32,832 nucleotides of DNA from an uncultured Flavobacteriales bacterium (GCA_946482515.1 CAMLRS010000028.1:1-32832); one strand, 5' to 3'. Positions 6,266-13,931 are shown, numbered from the stretch's first letter. The notes: generated by a model from the letters alone, not told the origin. Numbers and translations are program-made.

Positions 6266-7285
6266 ATGGAACAATATAAAGGCATGGTTGCTCACATCTT
6301 GGAAAACACTTCTATCAAAAAAGATGAGGTTTTCGACTTTGAGCTTTCCCCCTTTAGTTCTGAATTCAATGATGTTTTTAATTTCTATAATGAAGCTATT
6401 TCAAGACACGCTCATTATGGAATTGAACCACATCTTTTATTTTATCGTAATGCGTCTTCTTGTAATGCTGCTGCGGGAAAGGAAAACGATTACTATATCA
6501 TTAGCATTAATGCCGGAACAATAGTTCATTTAATTGAAAAATTCAGAGAACAGTCAATTCCTTTAAATGCTGAGTATATCGACTTTGAAAGTCTTCTTGA
6601 CGTGTCTGTATCGAAGTTAATGTATGATACGGCTTTGCATTTCACCTTCTATCATGAACTTGGCCACCTTATTCAAAAATCAGACTTACTAAGTCATCAG
6701 CTATACGAACGGCCTGAAAATGACAAGGAATTTTCAATCGGTCGACACGTGTTAGAATTAGATGCCGATACTTTCAGTTCATTATGTTTGGGTACGCACC
6801 TAATACAATATGCGAAGGGGCGTTTCAAAGATGATCTTAATTCGAATATTGTCAAAAAACTAATTGTTATTGCTTGTAGTTCAGCACTAATCTATTTGCT
6901 TTCCTTTCAAACAGCTGCCCTTCCAATTTATTATGAAGAGAGCACACACCCACACCCAGTCGTCAGGATAAGTTGTATTGTATTTCATATTGTGGGGTAC
7001 TGTCAACAGTCCTTGAAAGAGGATGGTTTAGAACTGCATATTCAGGAAATTGTAAACGAAGCATTATCATTTACACATAGCATAATATCTAACGGAAATG
7101 ATAAAAGTGCTGTGGAGCTTTACCAAGCAATAGTTGGACAAGAAGCTGATAACATCACAGCATATTTAAAAAAGATGAGAGCAATACAAGATGCCGACAA
7201 AACTATGTCAGCGTACAAATGGAATCAATATATATTAATGAGGCAGACTAACTCAAACTATTCAAATCCTCCACCAAAAAGTTAG
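6266..7285 (+). CDS. HExxH zinc metallopeptidase-like protein (Lit/U49- or M48-like), candidate effector
   Basis: A 339-residue protein. HELGH at 130-134 is a zinc-protease motif. A downstream 'ELDAD' at 164-168 would supply the third metal ligand, as in gluzincins. 'THPHPVVRI' near 230 matches the 'HP....R' segment often seen in M48-type and Lit-like peptidases. A hydrophobic stretch at about 196-216 could be a membrane helix or a buried helix. There is no signal peptide, so it likely acts in the cytoplasm or at the inner membrane face. Lit, a phage-exclusion protease that cleaves EF-Tu, is the functional analogy; homology is not shown. It is the last gene of the operon, 2 bases after the methylase, and a terminator follows. 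It could alternatively be a regulatory protease that cleaves the HTH protein. Confidence 0.7.
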   Translation: MEQYKGMVAHILENTSIKKDEVFDFELSPFSSEFNDVFNFYNEAISRHAHYGIEPHLLFYRNASSCNAAAGKENDYYIISINAGTIVHLIEKFREQSIPLNAEYIDFESLLDVSVSKLMYDTALHFTFYHELGHLIQKSDLLSHQLYERPENDKEFSIGRHVLELDADTFSSLCLGTHLIQYAKGRFKDDLNSNIVKKLIVIACSSALIYLLSFQTAALPIYYEESTHPHPVVRISCIVFHIVGYCQQSLKEDGLELHIQEIVNEALSFTHSIISNGNDKSAVELYQAIVGQEADNITAYLKKMRAIQDADKTMSAYKWNQYILMRQTNSNYSNPPPKS

Positions 7286-7310
7286 ACATCTCTCTAATCA
7301 GGGTCACAAC

Positions 7311-7357
7311 AAAAAGAAAGAGCGTAATTGTGGTAAGCGATTACGCTCTTTCTTTTT
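7311..7357 (+). terminator. Strong terminator closing the defence-like operon
   Basis: An 18-bp perfect stem (7311-7328 with 7340-7357) surrounds an 11-base loop and ends in CTTTCTTTTTT. It lies 25 bases after the peptidase stop. The A/T-rich ends would also let it work on the opposite strand. Its core (AAAGAGCG/CGCTCTTT) resembles the terminator at 12024-12069. Confidence 0.88.
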
Positions 7358-7588
7358 TCATCATTCTCGTTCTGCTTCTCATTCTGTGCGCCCCTTCTTT
7401 TTCAGAGCGAGAATTGAGAGTGAGAGCGGAACCCGCCTTCAAAGCTTGAATTGACATTTCCTCGTTTGAAAAACTTATTTTGTTTGCTGAAACACGTGCT
7501 ATAATCACAAAACCGATCTGAAAGTATACCTTTACCTTCCCGTCGCTGCGGATGGCAATCATTACGCTTCATTACAAAAACGGCCAGA

Positions 7589-8326
7589 ATGAAAAAAGAA
7601 ACAAGAGCAACAAATGCCGTTACGCCTGTCGAAGATGCAACACCAGATCTGCGAATTAAAAGTGCTGATTTACCACCAAGCCCGGAATCACGGTTAGATT
7701 CCATTTTAGCGAAAGCTCACCCGATCAGCGATTCCAGTATCCCTTATCGGGATCTGACCAATGCTGCAACCAAACGGGAAAGTATTGGCCGGCTGATTGA
7801 AAAATTAGATGTTATCAGGAGTCCGAGGTATCAGCGAACAGTGGAGGATACCTATTGCAATGTGTATTCGTATGATTTTTGCTACTTCTCCAGGGTTTAC
7901 CTGCCTACTGTTTGGTGGACGGATGAATCCATCGAAAAAATCTTAGATGGGCAAACCGTTGAGCCCGTTTTTAACGAAACCGTTGCCAGGATCTATTCCA
8001 GTGCCATACACGATTGGTTTTTAAAATGGGGAGCCAGCTTTGGGTGGAAAAGAATGACGGACCTGGATGAAATTCAACAGAAAGTGAACACCGAAGGCGG
8101 GGTTGGGATCATTTGCGCCAAACGGAGAACGGCAGGACTTTCCGGACACATTGTACCGATCGTTCCTGAAACCACTGTCAAAAAAGCCTACCGGGAAAAT
8201 GGAGTAGTGATCTATCCTTTGCAGTCGCAAGCCGGAAAATTGAACTACAATTACTTTTCGAAAGCACGAAAAGACTGGTGGAATCATGAGCGTTATTCCT
8301 CTCACGTTTTCTACTACCATGATTAA
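7589..8326 (+). CDS. CHAP/NlpC-like cysteine peptidase, probable peptidoglycan hydrolase
   Basis: A 245-residue protein. Residues 1-55 are a polar, Pro/Ser-rich lead. The catalytic core starts near 87: 'TYCNVYSYDF' gives a candidate nucleophile Cys90, and 'LSGHIVPIVPE' gives a candidate His187, after a 'GGVGIICAK' strand. The linking segment 'VYLPTVWWT' and the ending 'PLQSQAGKLNYN' match, from memory, a group of amidase or endolysin-like proteins with the papain-like CHAP/NlpC fold. These cut peptide bonds in peptidoglycan, or serve as effectors against other bacteria. No signal peptide is visible, so export would need phage-type lysis or a specialised secretion system. The next gene starts 45 bases downstream. 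The fold assignment is fairly likely; the biological role is open. Confidence 0.62.
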   Translation: MKKETRATNAVTPVEDATPDLRIKSADLPPSPESRLDSILAKAHPISDSSIPYRDLTNAATKRESIGRLIEKLDVIRSPRYQRTVEDTYCNVYSYDFCYFSRVYLPTVWWTDESIEKILDGQTVEPVFNETVARIYSSAIHDWFLKWGASFGWKRMTDLDEIQQKVNTEGGVGIICAKRRTAGLSGHIVPIVPETTVKKAYRENGVVIYPLQSQAGKLNYNYFSKARKDWWNHERYSSHVFYYHD

Positions 8327-8371
8327 AAAGAGCATTCCGGCACCCCTTAACGATAATTAGCCCTAAAATAC

Positions 8372-9871
8372 ATGAAAGCGAACCCGAAAAATAAATGGTA
8401 TTGGGGCATTGGACTGGAAAACGAAACCTACCTGCAATTCGAAGAATCACTCGTCGTTTCCGGTGCATTTATTCAGGAAAAAATTGGCTGCGAACGCTAT
8501 AGCATTGATTACAGAAAGTGCTATAAACCCGGAAGCCTGGTGGCGGCATTAGAAACCGCTTTTGATAAAAACAAAACGTATAAAGTCAGCCGGATGATCA
8601 ATAGTCATTCGCTGGACAAGCTGGATGTGAACTATCAACACAAGACCTTAGCGTTGACAAAACCACCGGTTGACAATCCGGAATACCTGGGGAAATCCAT
8701 TCTGGAGACGTTCCTGGAAAACCAGCCCTACAATATCTGGAGCATGCTTACTCAAAAAAACAATCCTATGGGATCTGTAAATTTTGATGGCGACTCGATC
8801 GAATTTGTAACAAAATACTTTGAAAACAGAACGATAGCTGATTCATGCGAGGAACTAAAGGCGACGAAACAGCTGTTCATCGATAAAGTGAACGAATCAA
8901 CGGTATTAGAAGGAAAAGTGGATTTCCCGGCGTACAATATAGGCCTCAATATGTTTATGTCGAATCAGGAAAACCTGGTTCTGTTTAATAACGGGACCTA
9001 TCACTTCCACATCACATTGCCGGTATTAACCGAAAACAGCAGGATTGCAGACTATCCTGCTTTTGACGCGATGCACTCCAATGCCATCTACCTGCTGCAA
9101 TGGTTTGAGCCATTTTTTATAGCCACACTTGGCAGTCCGGATATTATGGGGGTCATTTGTTCGAATCATAAGTTAAACGAACAATTTGCTTTAGGCTCTA
9201 TGCGAAACGCCATGTCCCGCTACACAGGAGTTGGTACGTTCAACAAAACCATGGCGAAAGGGAAAATTTTAACCTACCCGGTAGAGGAATTCAGAAAGCT
9301 CTTAAAGTTTGACAAAGACTCAGGCATTTGGTGGCGTGATCAGGTAGAAGCAGCCCTGGATTATGAATTGCTTTCAGATATCGGTCTTGATTTCAATCAG
9401 GAAAAAATGTACCAAAGTGGTTTTGAATTCCGAAGCTTTGACGAATTCCCTTCCAGCTATTTAAATGATGTGCTGCACGCGATTGTCTTGATTTGTGAGC
9501 ACTCCTTGCATCTTCCGGATGTAACCTGGGCACACGATAGTGTTGTTTGGAATAACCTGGTTTTTAAAGCGTTGAAAAACGGCTATCGTACAGAAATAAA
9601 CGAAGAAGAAAAGAAGGAAGTTCTTGATTTATTACAACTATTTCCCTCTGCTGATGGAAGCTTAAGCTCATTCAAATCTGAATTTGACGCCATCACGCTG
9701 CTCGATCAATTTTTCTTTAAAATTCTGGCCGTTTTGCATGAGAAGTACAAAGACAACAATACCTGCATTGACGCCCTGTACGGTGAAAAGACCACTGCAC
9801 CGCCTAAGTGGGACAATTACAACAAATACCAGGTGGAACAGCATCTGAAACAGCTCAAAGCGCTCGAATAG
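8372..9871 (+). CDS. Putative amidoligase / glutamate-cysteine-ligase-like protein
   Basis: A 499-residue protein of uncertain function. The N-terminal 'YWGIGLENETYL' (about residues 10-21) resembles the first metal-binding strand 'G.E.E' of carboxylate-amine ligases, and 'GTYHFHITLPVL' near residue 210 resembles their 'H.H...P' strand. These two segments are the main reason for the call. Such enzymes join an amine to a carboxylate using ATP, and genomic 'amidoligase' members are often found with peptidases in modification clusters. Here the partner would be the CHAP-like peptidase encoded just upstream. The remainder is helical with many aromatic residues and no membrane segments. No paralogue is in the window. 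It could instead be an unrelated structural or phage-derived protein. Confidence 0.45.
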   Translation: MKANPKNKWYWGIGLENETYLQFEESLVVSGAFIQEKIGCERYSIDYRKCYKPGSLVAALETAFDKNKTYKVSRMINSHSLDKLDVNYQHKTLALTKPPVDNPEYLGKSILETFLENQPYNIWSMLTQKNNPMGSVNFDGDSIEFVTKYFENRTIADSCEELKATKQLFIDKVNESTVLEGKVDFPAYNIGLNMFMSNQENLVLFNNGTYHFHITLPVLTENSRIADYPAFDAMHSNAIYLLQWFEPFFIATLGSPDIMGVICSNHKLNEQFALGSMRNAMSRYTGVGTFNKTMAKGKILTYPVEEFRKLLKFDKDSGIWWRDQVEAALDYELLSDIGLDFNQEKMYQSGFEFRSFDEFPSSYLNDVLHAIVLICEHSLHLPDVTWAHDSVVWNNLVFKALKNGYRTEINEEEKKEVLDLLQLFPSADGSLSSFKSEFDAITLLDQFFFKILAVLHEKYKDNNTCIDALYGEKTTAPPKWDNYNKYQVEQHLKQLKALE

Positions 9872-10024
9872 AAGATTTGAGTGTGGGAGAGCTAGGCTAA
9901 GGTTTTAAATCTCGCCAAAAGTCCGACACTAAAACCGTAGCATCCGTTTATTTTTTTAATTTCAGATCCCTGATAATTGACAGGGAAACAAAACCAAAAG
10001 CCACAACTGGAGAAAAAGGAAATC

Positions 10025-10717
10025 ATGCGTTTTATAGAGAAATTAAATGCGGTAGTAGATCAGTTGAAATCGACGCCGGAAATCGAAGTAGTTCACTATG
10101 CGGTTTTACCACCCTATGTAGACGCCATTACGGCAGTAGAAACCGAATTAGGCTATCAGCTGGATAATTCCATTACCGGTTTTTACAAAGAATGCGGCGG
10201 TGTTCAATTGCTTTGGCTCAACAGAAAAAATCAGGCTTTCGATAAGATCAAAAAGCAAATAGAAGGTTTCGAAAAGCCATTGGACGAATTCACTTACTTT
10301 GGGCAGAACATGCCGCCTGATGGGTGCATCATGATTCCGGGCATACAAACTGTTTTTCTGAAAGATCCTGAAGTGAGTGTCTCTGAGGATGAATTTGAAG
10401 ACTATGCCATGTTAACCGACTGGGAAAACCTGGTGATCCAGCCCTTTGATATGTTTGGTCACAGCAAAGATGTGGCGTTCATTTTGAATCAAACGGCTAA
10501 TCCTCCACTGCTGCTGGGATCGGATAATCAAGCTTGTTACACAGACTCGTATGTCATCTATTTTAAGGAATACCTGGAGCTGCTGTTGAAACTAAAAGGA
10601 GCCCGCTCGAGAAGCAAATTTTTAGACATCGACTCCAATGATGAACTGGAAGGAATTGTTACACTGAGCGATATAGAAAACATGGACGCTCAACGATACA
10701 TCGATCAGGTTTTATAG
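10025..10717 (+). CDS. SUKH (SMI1/KNR4-like) domain protein
   Basis: A 230-residue protein from the ATG at 10025, which has a GGAG-type ribosome site nine to fifteen bases upstream; an in-frame TTG at 9977 lacks one. 'AVETELGYQLDNSITGFYKECGGVQLLW' (written here in pieces: AVETELGYQLDN, then SITGFYKECGG, then VQLLW, about residues 38-65) is the SUKH pattern of an E-x-x-L-G strand followed by 'FY..CGG'. Later 'DWENLVIQPFDMFG' and 'CYTDSYVIYFKEYLELLL' fit the C-terminal helix of the domain. Many bacterial SUKH proteins neutralise polymorphic or contact-dependent toxins. No obvious toxin with a secretion leader is adjacent, although the CHAP-like protein lies 1.7 kb upstream. It forms a two-gene unit with the DUF1801 gene, 2 bases away. 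Confidence 0.62.
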   Translation: MRFIEKLNAVVDQLKSTPEIEVVHYAVLPPYVDAITAVETELGYQLDNSITGFYKECGGVQLLWLNRKNQAFDKIKKQIEGFEKPLDEFTYFGQNMPPDGCIMIPGIQTVFLKDPEVSVSEDEFEDYAMLTDWENLVIQPFDMFGHSKDVAFILNQTANPPLLLGSDNQACYTDSYVIYFKEYLELLLKLKGARSRSKFLDIDSNDELEGIVTLSDIENMDAQRYIDQVL

Positions 10718-10719
10718 CG

Positions 10720-11160
10720 ATGAACGTACAAGAACAGATCGATGCGTATATTGCCAGTCAGTCAGAACCCAAACACAGCGAAATGTTGGCGCTGCACCAA
10801 CTGATCCTTCAGACATCGTCGGGATGCAGATTGTGGTTCACCGATGGGAAGAACAGCGAAGGAAAGATTGTTGCGAATCCCAATATCGGCTACGGATGTT
10901 ACACCATCAACTATGCCGACGGAACCAGCCGTGAGTTTTACCGCATTGGTCTGAGCGCCAACACAACCGGGATTTCTGTCTATATTCTTGGTCTCGACGA
11001 TAAGACCTACTTAGCCAAAACGTATGGGGAACAGCTCGGAAAAGCAAGCGTGACCGGGTATTGCATCAAGTTCAGAACACTGAAAAATATAAACCTGGAT
11101 GTGCTTGAAGCCGCAATAAAATATGGGTTTGAGTATCCGGATAAAAAAGACGGGGCGTAA
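10720..11160 (+). CDS. DUF1801 domain protein
   Basis: A 146-residue protein. The N-terminus 'QIDAYIASQSEPKHSEMLAL' followed by 'HQLILQ' is the characteristic start of DUF1801 (YdhG-like) domains, small iron-chaperone-fold proteins of largely unknown role. 'IGYGCYTINYADGTSREFYRIGLSA' in the middle (pieces: IGYGCYTINY, ADGTSREFYRIGLSA) and 'GKASVTGYCIKFRTLKNI' later fit the beta-sheet and the 'G...i.f....di' closing segment. No catalytic residues can be named. The start is 2 bases after the SUKH stop, so it is co-transcribed. It could bind a small ligand or metal; nothing in the neighbours decides this. Confidence 0.7.
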   Translation: MNVQEQIDAYIASQSEPKHSEMLALHQLILQTSSGCRLWFTDGKNSEGKIVANPNIGYGCYTINYADGTSREFYRIGLSANTTGISVYILGLDDKTYLAKTYGEQLGKASVTGYCIKFRTLKNINLDVLEAAIKYGFEYPDKKDGA

Positions 11161-11277
11161 TCTCCTCACACTCAAAACACCACATTCAAACGGATATTTT
11201 GTGCTGAAGCTTTCCAGTGAATTGGCACAAGTCTTGCTTAACCACCAGTACATTTGAAACAAAACAAACAATTGATC

Positions 11278-11988
11278 ATGAAAAAGCTCCTCCTTTTTTT
11301 ATTCCTGGCTTCCGGAACAGTTTTCGGGCAGACAGAAAGTGCCTCCAAACCTACGGTTACCGTAAACGGATCGGCTAAAGTTTCCGTCGTTCCGGATATG
11401 ACAGAGCTGAACATTCACCTTTCGTCCGTGAAAATGAACATGGCAGATGCAACGAAAGCAATCGGCGACCAGACGCAGCAGTTTATGAAAATCCTGAAAC
11501 AGCTCGGATTCCAGGAAGCCGATGTGAAAACAACGAACTATTCCGCTTCGAAGAACAGGATCTACCGCCAGAACGGTCCGATTGACAGCGGTTATGTGGT
11601 TTCGCAAAACCTGACAGTTAAATTCGCCTACAGCCAGGCAACGTTACAGAAAATCGTGGCACGTTTCGCTGAAGCAAAAGATCCGGTCAACTTCAACATC
11701 GGTTTTTACCTTTCCGACGCATTGCGTGAGAAAACAGAGGCTGAGCTGCAGACCAAAGCCGTAGCAGATGCACGCAAAAAAGCAACGAATCTTTCCACAG
11801 CCGCCGGTGTGAAGATGGGCGCCGTAAAAGCCATCATCTACGGAAGCGATAATCCCGGAACGATGTACTACAAGGCAGAAATGCGCATGATGGCAGATGC
11901 TGGTAGCTCAGATGGTGCAGATCTGCGTTTTGCTCCACAGGAATTCGAATTGCAGGAATCTGTGACGCTGGTTTGGTTTATAGAATAG
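11278..11988 (+). CDS. Secreted SIMPL (DUF541) domain protein
   Basis: A 236-residue protein from the ATG at 11278, which opens a clear signal peptide (MKKLLLFLFLASGTVFG, cleavage probably after Gly-Gln). An upstream in-frame TTG at 11254 would put charged residues ahead of it and is rejected. The mature part starts with 'PTVTVNGSAKVSVVPDMTEL', the classic SIMPL/DUF541 opening, and continues with 'TTNYSASKNRIY' and 'AVADARKKATNLSTAAG', both recurrent in the family. These are periplasmic or outer-surface proteins with a two-layer fold; some are linked to oxidative stress, but no activity is firmly known. It is monocistronic, with its own terminator at 12024. Confidence 0.9.
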   Translation: MKKLLLFLFLASGTVFGQTESASKPTVTVNGSAKVSVVPDMTELNIHLSSVKMNMADATKAIGDQTQQFMKILKQLGFQEADVKTTNYSASKNRIYRQNGPIDSGYVVSQNLTVKFAYSQATLQKIVARFAEAKDPVNFNIGFYLSDALREKTEAELQTKAVADARKKATNLSTAAGVKMGAVKAIIYGSDNPGTMYYKAEMRMMADAGSSDGADLRFAPQEFELQESVTLVWFIE

Positions 11989-12023
11989 GTAATGATATTG
12001 TGAAAGTGATTCGGAAGGGTCAC

Positions 12024-12069
12024 AAAAGAAAAAGAGCGTTTTGTGTAAGTGAAATGCTCTTTTTCTTTT
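12024..12069 (+). terminator. Terminator of the SIMPL gene
   Basis: The stem AAAAGAAAAAGAGCGTTT (12024-12041) pairs with AAATGCTCTTTTTCTTTT (12052-12069), with one G-T pair and a 10-base loop. It lies 35 bases after the stop and resembles the terminator at 7311-7357. Confidence 0.85.
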
Positions 12070-12133
12070 CCCTCAAGACTCACTCTCACTCTCACACTTT
12101 TTTCAGAGCAGATGGTTTTTGTGATTTCAAATC

Positions 12134-12161
12134 AAAAAAGGGAACTGTTACAGTTCCCTTT
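12134..12161 (-). terminator. Intrinsic terminator of the leader-like segment on the minus strand
   Basis: AAAGGGAACTG (minus strand, 12161-12151) pairs with CAGTTCCCTTT (12147-12137) around a 3-base loop, followed by a six-T run on the minus strand (12139-12134). No gene follows on that strand before the oppositely oriented SIMPL gene. It therefore ends transcripts coming from 12450 and beyond, or it acts as an attenuator whose downstream genes are absent. Confidence 0.75.
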
Positions 12162-12449
12162 CGTGTTATTAAGTTGTCTTTTTTATACCCATGTGGGTAG
12201 CTACCGGCAGTCCTCGTCCTAGACGAGAATTATAAGACCAACTATCACTACTGCCGCCAATGCTGCTAATAATAACATGACTCGTTGTTTGTGCTTTCGC
12301 TGTTTTATGCAAGAGTATAGTCAAGCTCCGTGCCACCGGAGGCTTAATTGTCACACCGTTTTGGTTCACAGTCGATTGTGCTGAAATGCGTTTTTCCCGT
12401 TTGCCGCTTTTCTTTTTCAAAATGAAAATTGCATCGCCATAACCGGGAA
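12162..12449 (-). promoter_or_regulatory. Leader-like segment with a 19-residue Leu/Ile/Val/Ala-rich ORF
   Basis: No clear gene is present. An ATG at 12278 opens a 19-codon frame (MLLLAALAAVVIVGLIILV, stop TAG 12221-12219) made almost only of branched-chain residues and Ala. In the minus-strand RNA, CGGCAGT inside this frame is complementary to ACTGCCG just after the stop, an inner hairpin CTCGTC/GACGAG holds the stop codon in its loop, and a terminator follows (12134-12161). That layout recalls amino-acid attenuator leaders, or a tiny membrane peptide. A longer open frame (12420-12169) exists, but it would start from TTG and has no protein-like features. A further hairpin CTCCG/CGGAG lies near 12330. 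Confidence 0.4.
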
Positions 12450-13115
12450 TTATGTGCCTGTGGCGTAATTCACCATTCTCAGCTTTCCATTTGCGAATAT
12501 CAGCGTCATGTAAGGATTTGGCAGCTCACCGTCCCAGTGCCTCGTTTCGGGATCCCAAGGAGTGGTCCGCAGCACGATGCTGAACACATCCGTTCCCGGC
12601 GGAAAGAAACCGGGGCCATGAACCCGCTGGTTGTACAGCGCAGTGGCGTAGGAAAGTGGAAAAAGATGCTGAACATCTTCCATGGTTGTCTCCGCGTTCA
12701 CAACATAACAACCAAAGTGGAGTGAGCTCTGCGGCAGGAAATAATGGCGCTCAAGCTTCATATGCCCGGGGTATTTCACAAAAATAAAACCTGCTTTGTA
12801 GAATGCCGTGTCTTTGGGAAGATCATAGGCGTAGAAAGCGACGGTATCCGTATTTTCATTCCCGTAGGTATAGAAGTAAGCAGCTCCCGGACCGAAATAT
12901 ACTATTTCGTCCGGTGTTCCAAAAACGTCGGGCAACAGACTGTCGGGCATATTTACCGGAAACGAATAATCTTCGTTGTTTGGGCAGCTGTCACAATAGT
13001 GGAATACAATGGTATTTTCGGGAAAGTAATCGTAATAAGGATCAGTTGAGTGCTTGTCCTGCGAAAACGCAAACGAAGCAACAAACAGCAACAGCAGGGA
13101 AAGGAGCGTTTTCAT
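12450..13115 (-). CDS. Secreted hypothetical protein
   Basis: A 221-residue protein from the ATG at 13115, which gives a textbook signal peptide (MKTLLSLLLLFVASFAFS, then QDKHS); frame extensions upstream of it would bury that signal and are not used. The mature protein is rich in Tyr, Phe and Pro. It contains 'FHYCDSCPNNEDY', whose Cys pair could form a disulfide or bind metal, and ends in a beta-type segment 'MTLIFANGKLRMVNYATG'. I recognise no family. It is probably periplasmic or surface-exposed. It is separated by about 60 bases from the rhodanese-thioredoxin gene upstream on the same strand and could be the last gene of that transcript. Confidence 0.68.
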   Translation of the reverse strand: MKTLLSLLLLFVASFAFSQDKHSTDPYYDYFPENTIVFHYCDSCPNNEDYSFPVNMPDSLLPDVFGTPDEIVYFGPGAAYFYTYGNENTDTVAFYAYDLPKDTAFYKAGFIFVKYPGHMKLERHYFLPQSSLHFGCYVVNAETTMEDVQHLFPLSYATALYNQRVHGPGFFPPGTDVFSIVLRTTPWDPETRHWDGELPNPYMTLIFANGKLRMVNYATGT

Positions 13116-13178
13116 GAAGAAAAGAACGCAGGAAGAGTAGAATGTTACAGATGCCACATTTACCTAAAATGAATGGCA

Positions 13179-13931
13179 TTAGCGGGCCGATAGACCGTCT
13201 TTTACAGTAGAAGGGGAGTTTACGTAGTCTTTCAGCAAAAATTGCGCTTCGATGGCCTTGCGATCGACCGGACCTTCGAGTGTACCCGTCAAATTGCCGT
13301 TCTCATAGAATTGCAGTACCGGACCTTCTTCGACTCCAAGCTCTGCCGCAAGGTATTTGTACCTGTCGGTGTTGATCCGCAGCACGCGTACTTTCCCGTT
13401 GTAAGCGATCGCGAGCTCGTCGAGTGCGGATCCCATCCCCTTACAGTTGCCACACCAGGGCACGTAAAAATAAACGATAACAAGGTGCTCGAGGTCGAGG
13501 AGCCTGCTGAAGCTTTTTTCTGTCAGCTCGGGAGGCGGGAGAATCTCCGGAGGTGTTTGCGCCAGTTGCTCCTTTTGCCACGAGATGAATCCTCCCCGTA
13601 GCAGAGTAAGGGAGGCGAAACCTTTCGTGAGCACGTATTCCGCCGCGTTTGTGCTGCGTATCCCGCTGCCGCAGTAAAGGAAAACGGCTGCCGTGGTATC
13701 CAGCTCATCGATGCGCCATTTGAACACCGGACCATTGTAATCGATGTTTAAAGCGTCGGGAATATGTCCTTCGGCAAATTCGCGTTCCGACCGGAGATCG
13801 ATGAGCAGGGCATTCGGGGTGGAAGCAAAGGTGTCTGAAAATTCCCGAGGTTCCAGTTCCGTCGGCTGCTGCCAGAAGAACCACGCGCTCAGCGTGCAAA
13901 TGACAGCGGTTATGATTCCTGTCTGTTTCAT
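13179..13931 (-). CDS. Membrane-anchored rhodanese-thioredoxin fusion protein
   Basis: A 250-residue protein from the ATG at 13931. Residues 4-20 are a hydrophobic signal or anchor. A rhodanese domain follows ('ALLIDLRSEREFAEGHIPDA' near 41-60) with active-site Cys87 in YCGSGIRS. The second half (about 140-240) is a thioredoxin-like domain with CGNC at 160-163 instead of the usual CGPC. The protein should act outside the cytoplasm, moving sulfane sulfur or reducing thiols. Joining the two domains suggests a persulfide formed on the rhodanese Cys is reduced by the thioredoxin Cys pair; that is inference. Its ATG overlaps the stop of the upstream beta-CASP gene (ATGA, 4 bases), so the two are translationally coupled. 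Confidence 0.85.
   Translation of the reverse strand: MKQTGIITAVICTLSAWFFWQQPTELEPREFSDTFASTPNALLIDLRSEREFAEGHIPDALNIDYNGPVFKWRIDELDTTAAVFLYCGSGIRSTNAAEYVLTKGFASLTLLRGGFISWQKEQLAQTPPEILPPPELTEKSFSRLLDLEHLVIVYFYVPWCGNCKGMGSALDELAIAYNGKVRVLRINTDRYKYLAAELGVEEGPVLQFYENGNLTGTLEGPVDRKAIEAQFLLKDYVNSPSTVKDGLSAR

Noticed and set aside
12169..12420. 83-codon minus-strand gene
   Set aside because: It needs a TTG start, is open only as continuation of sequence behind the preceding gene, and has no protein-like pattern; the segment is better seen as a leader or RNA.
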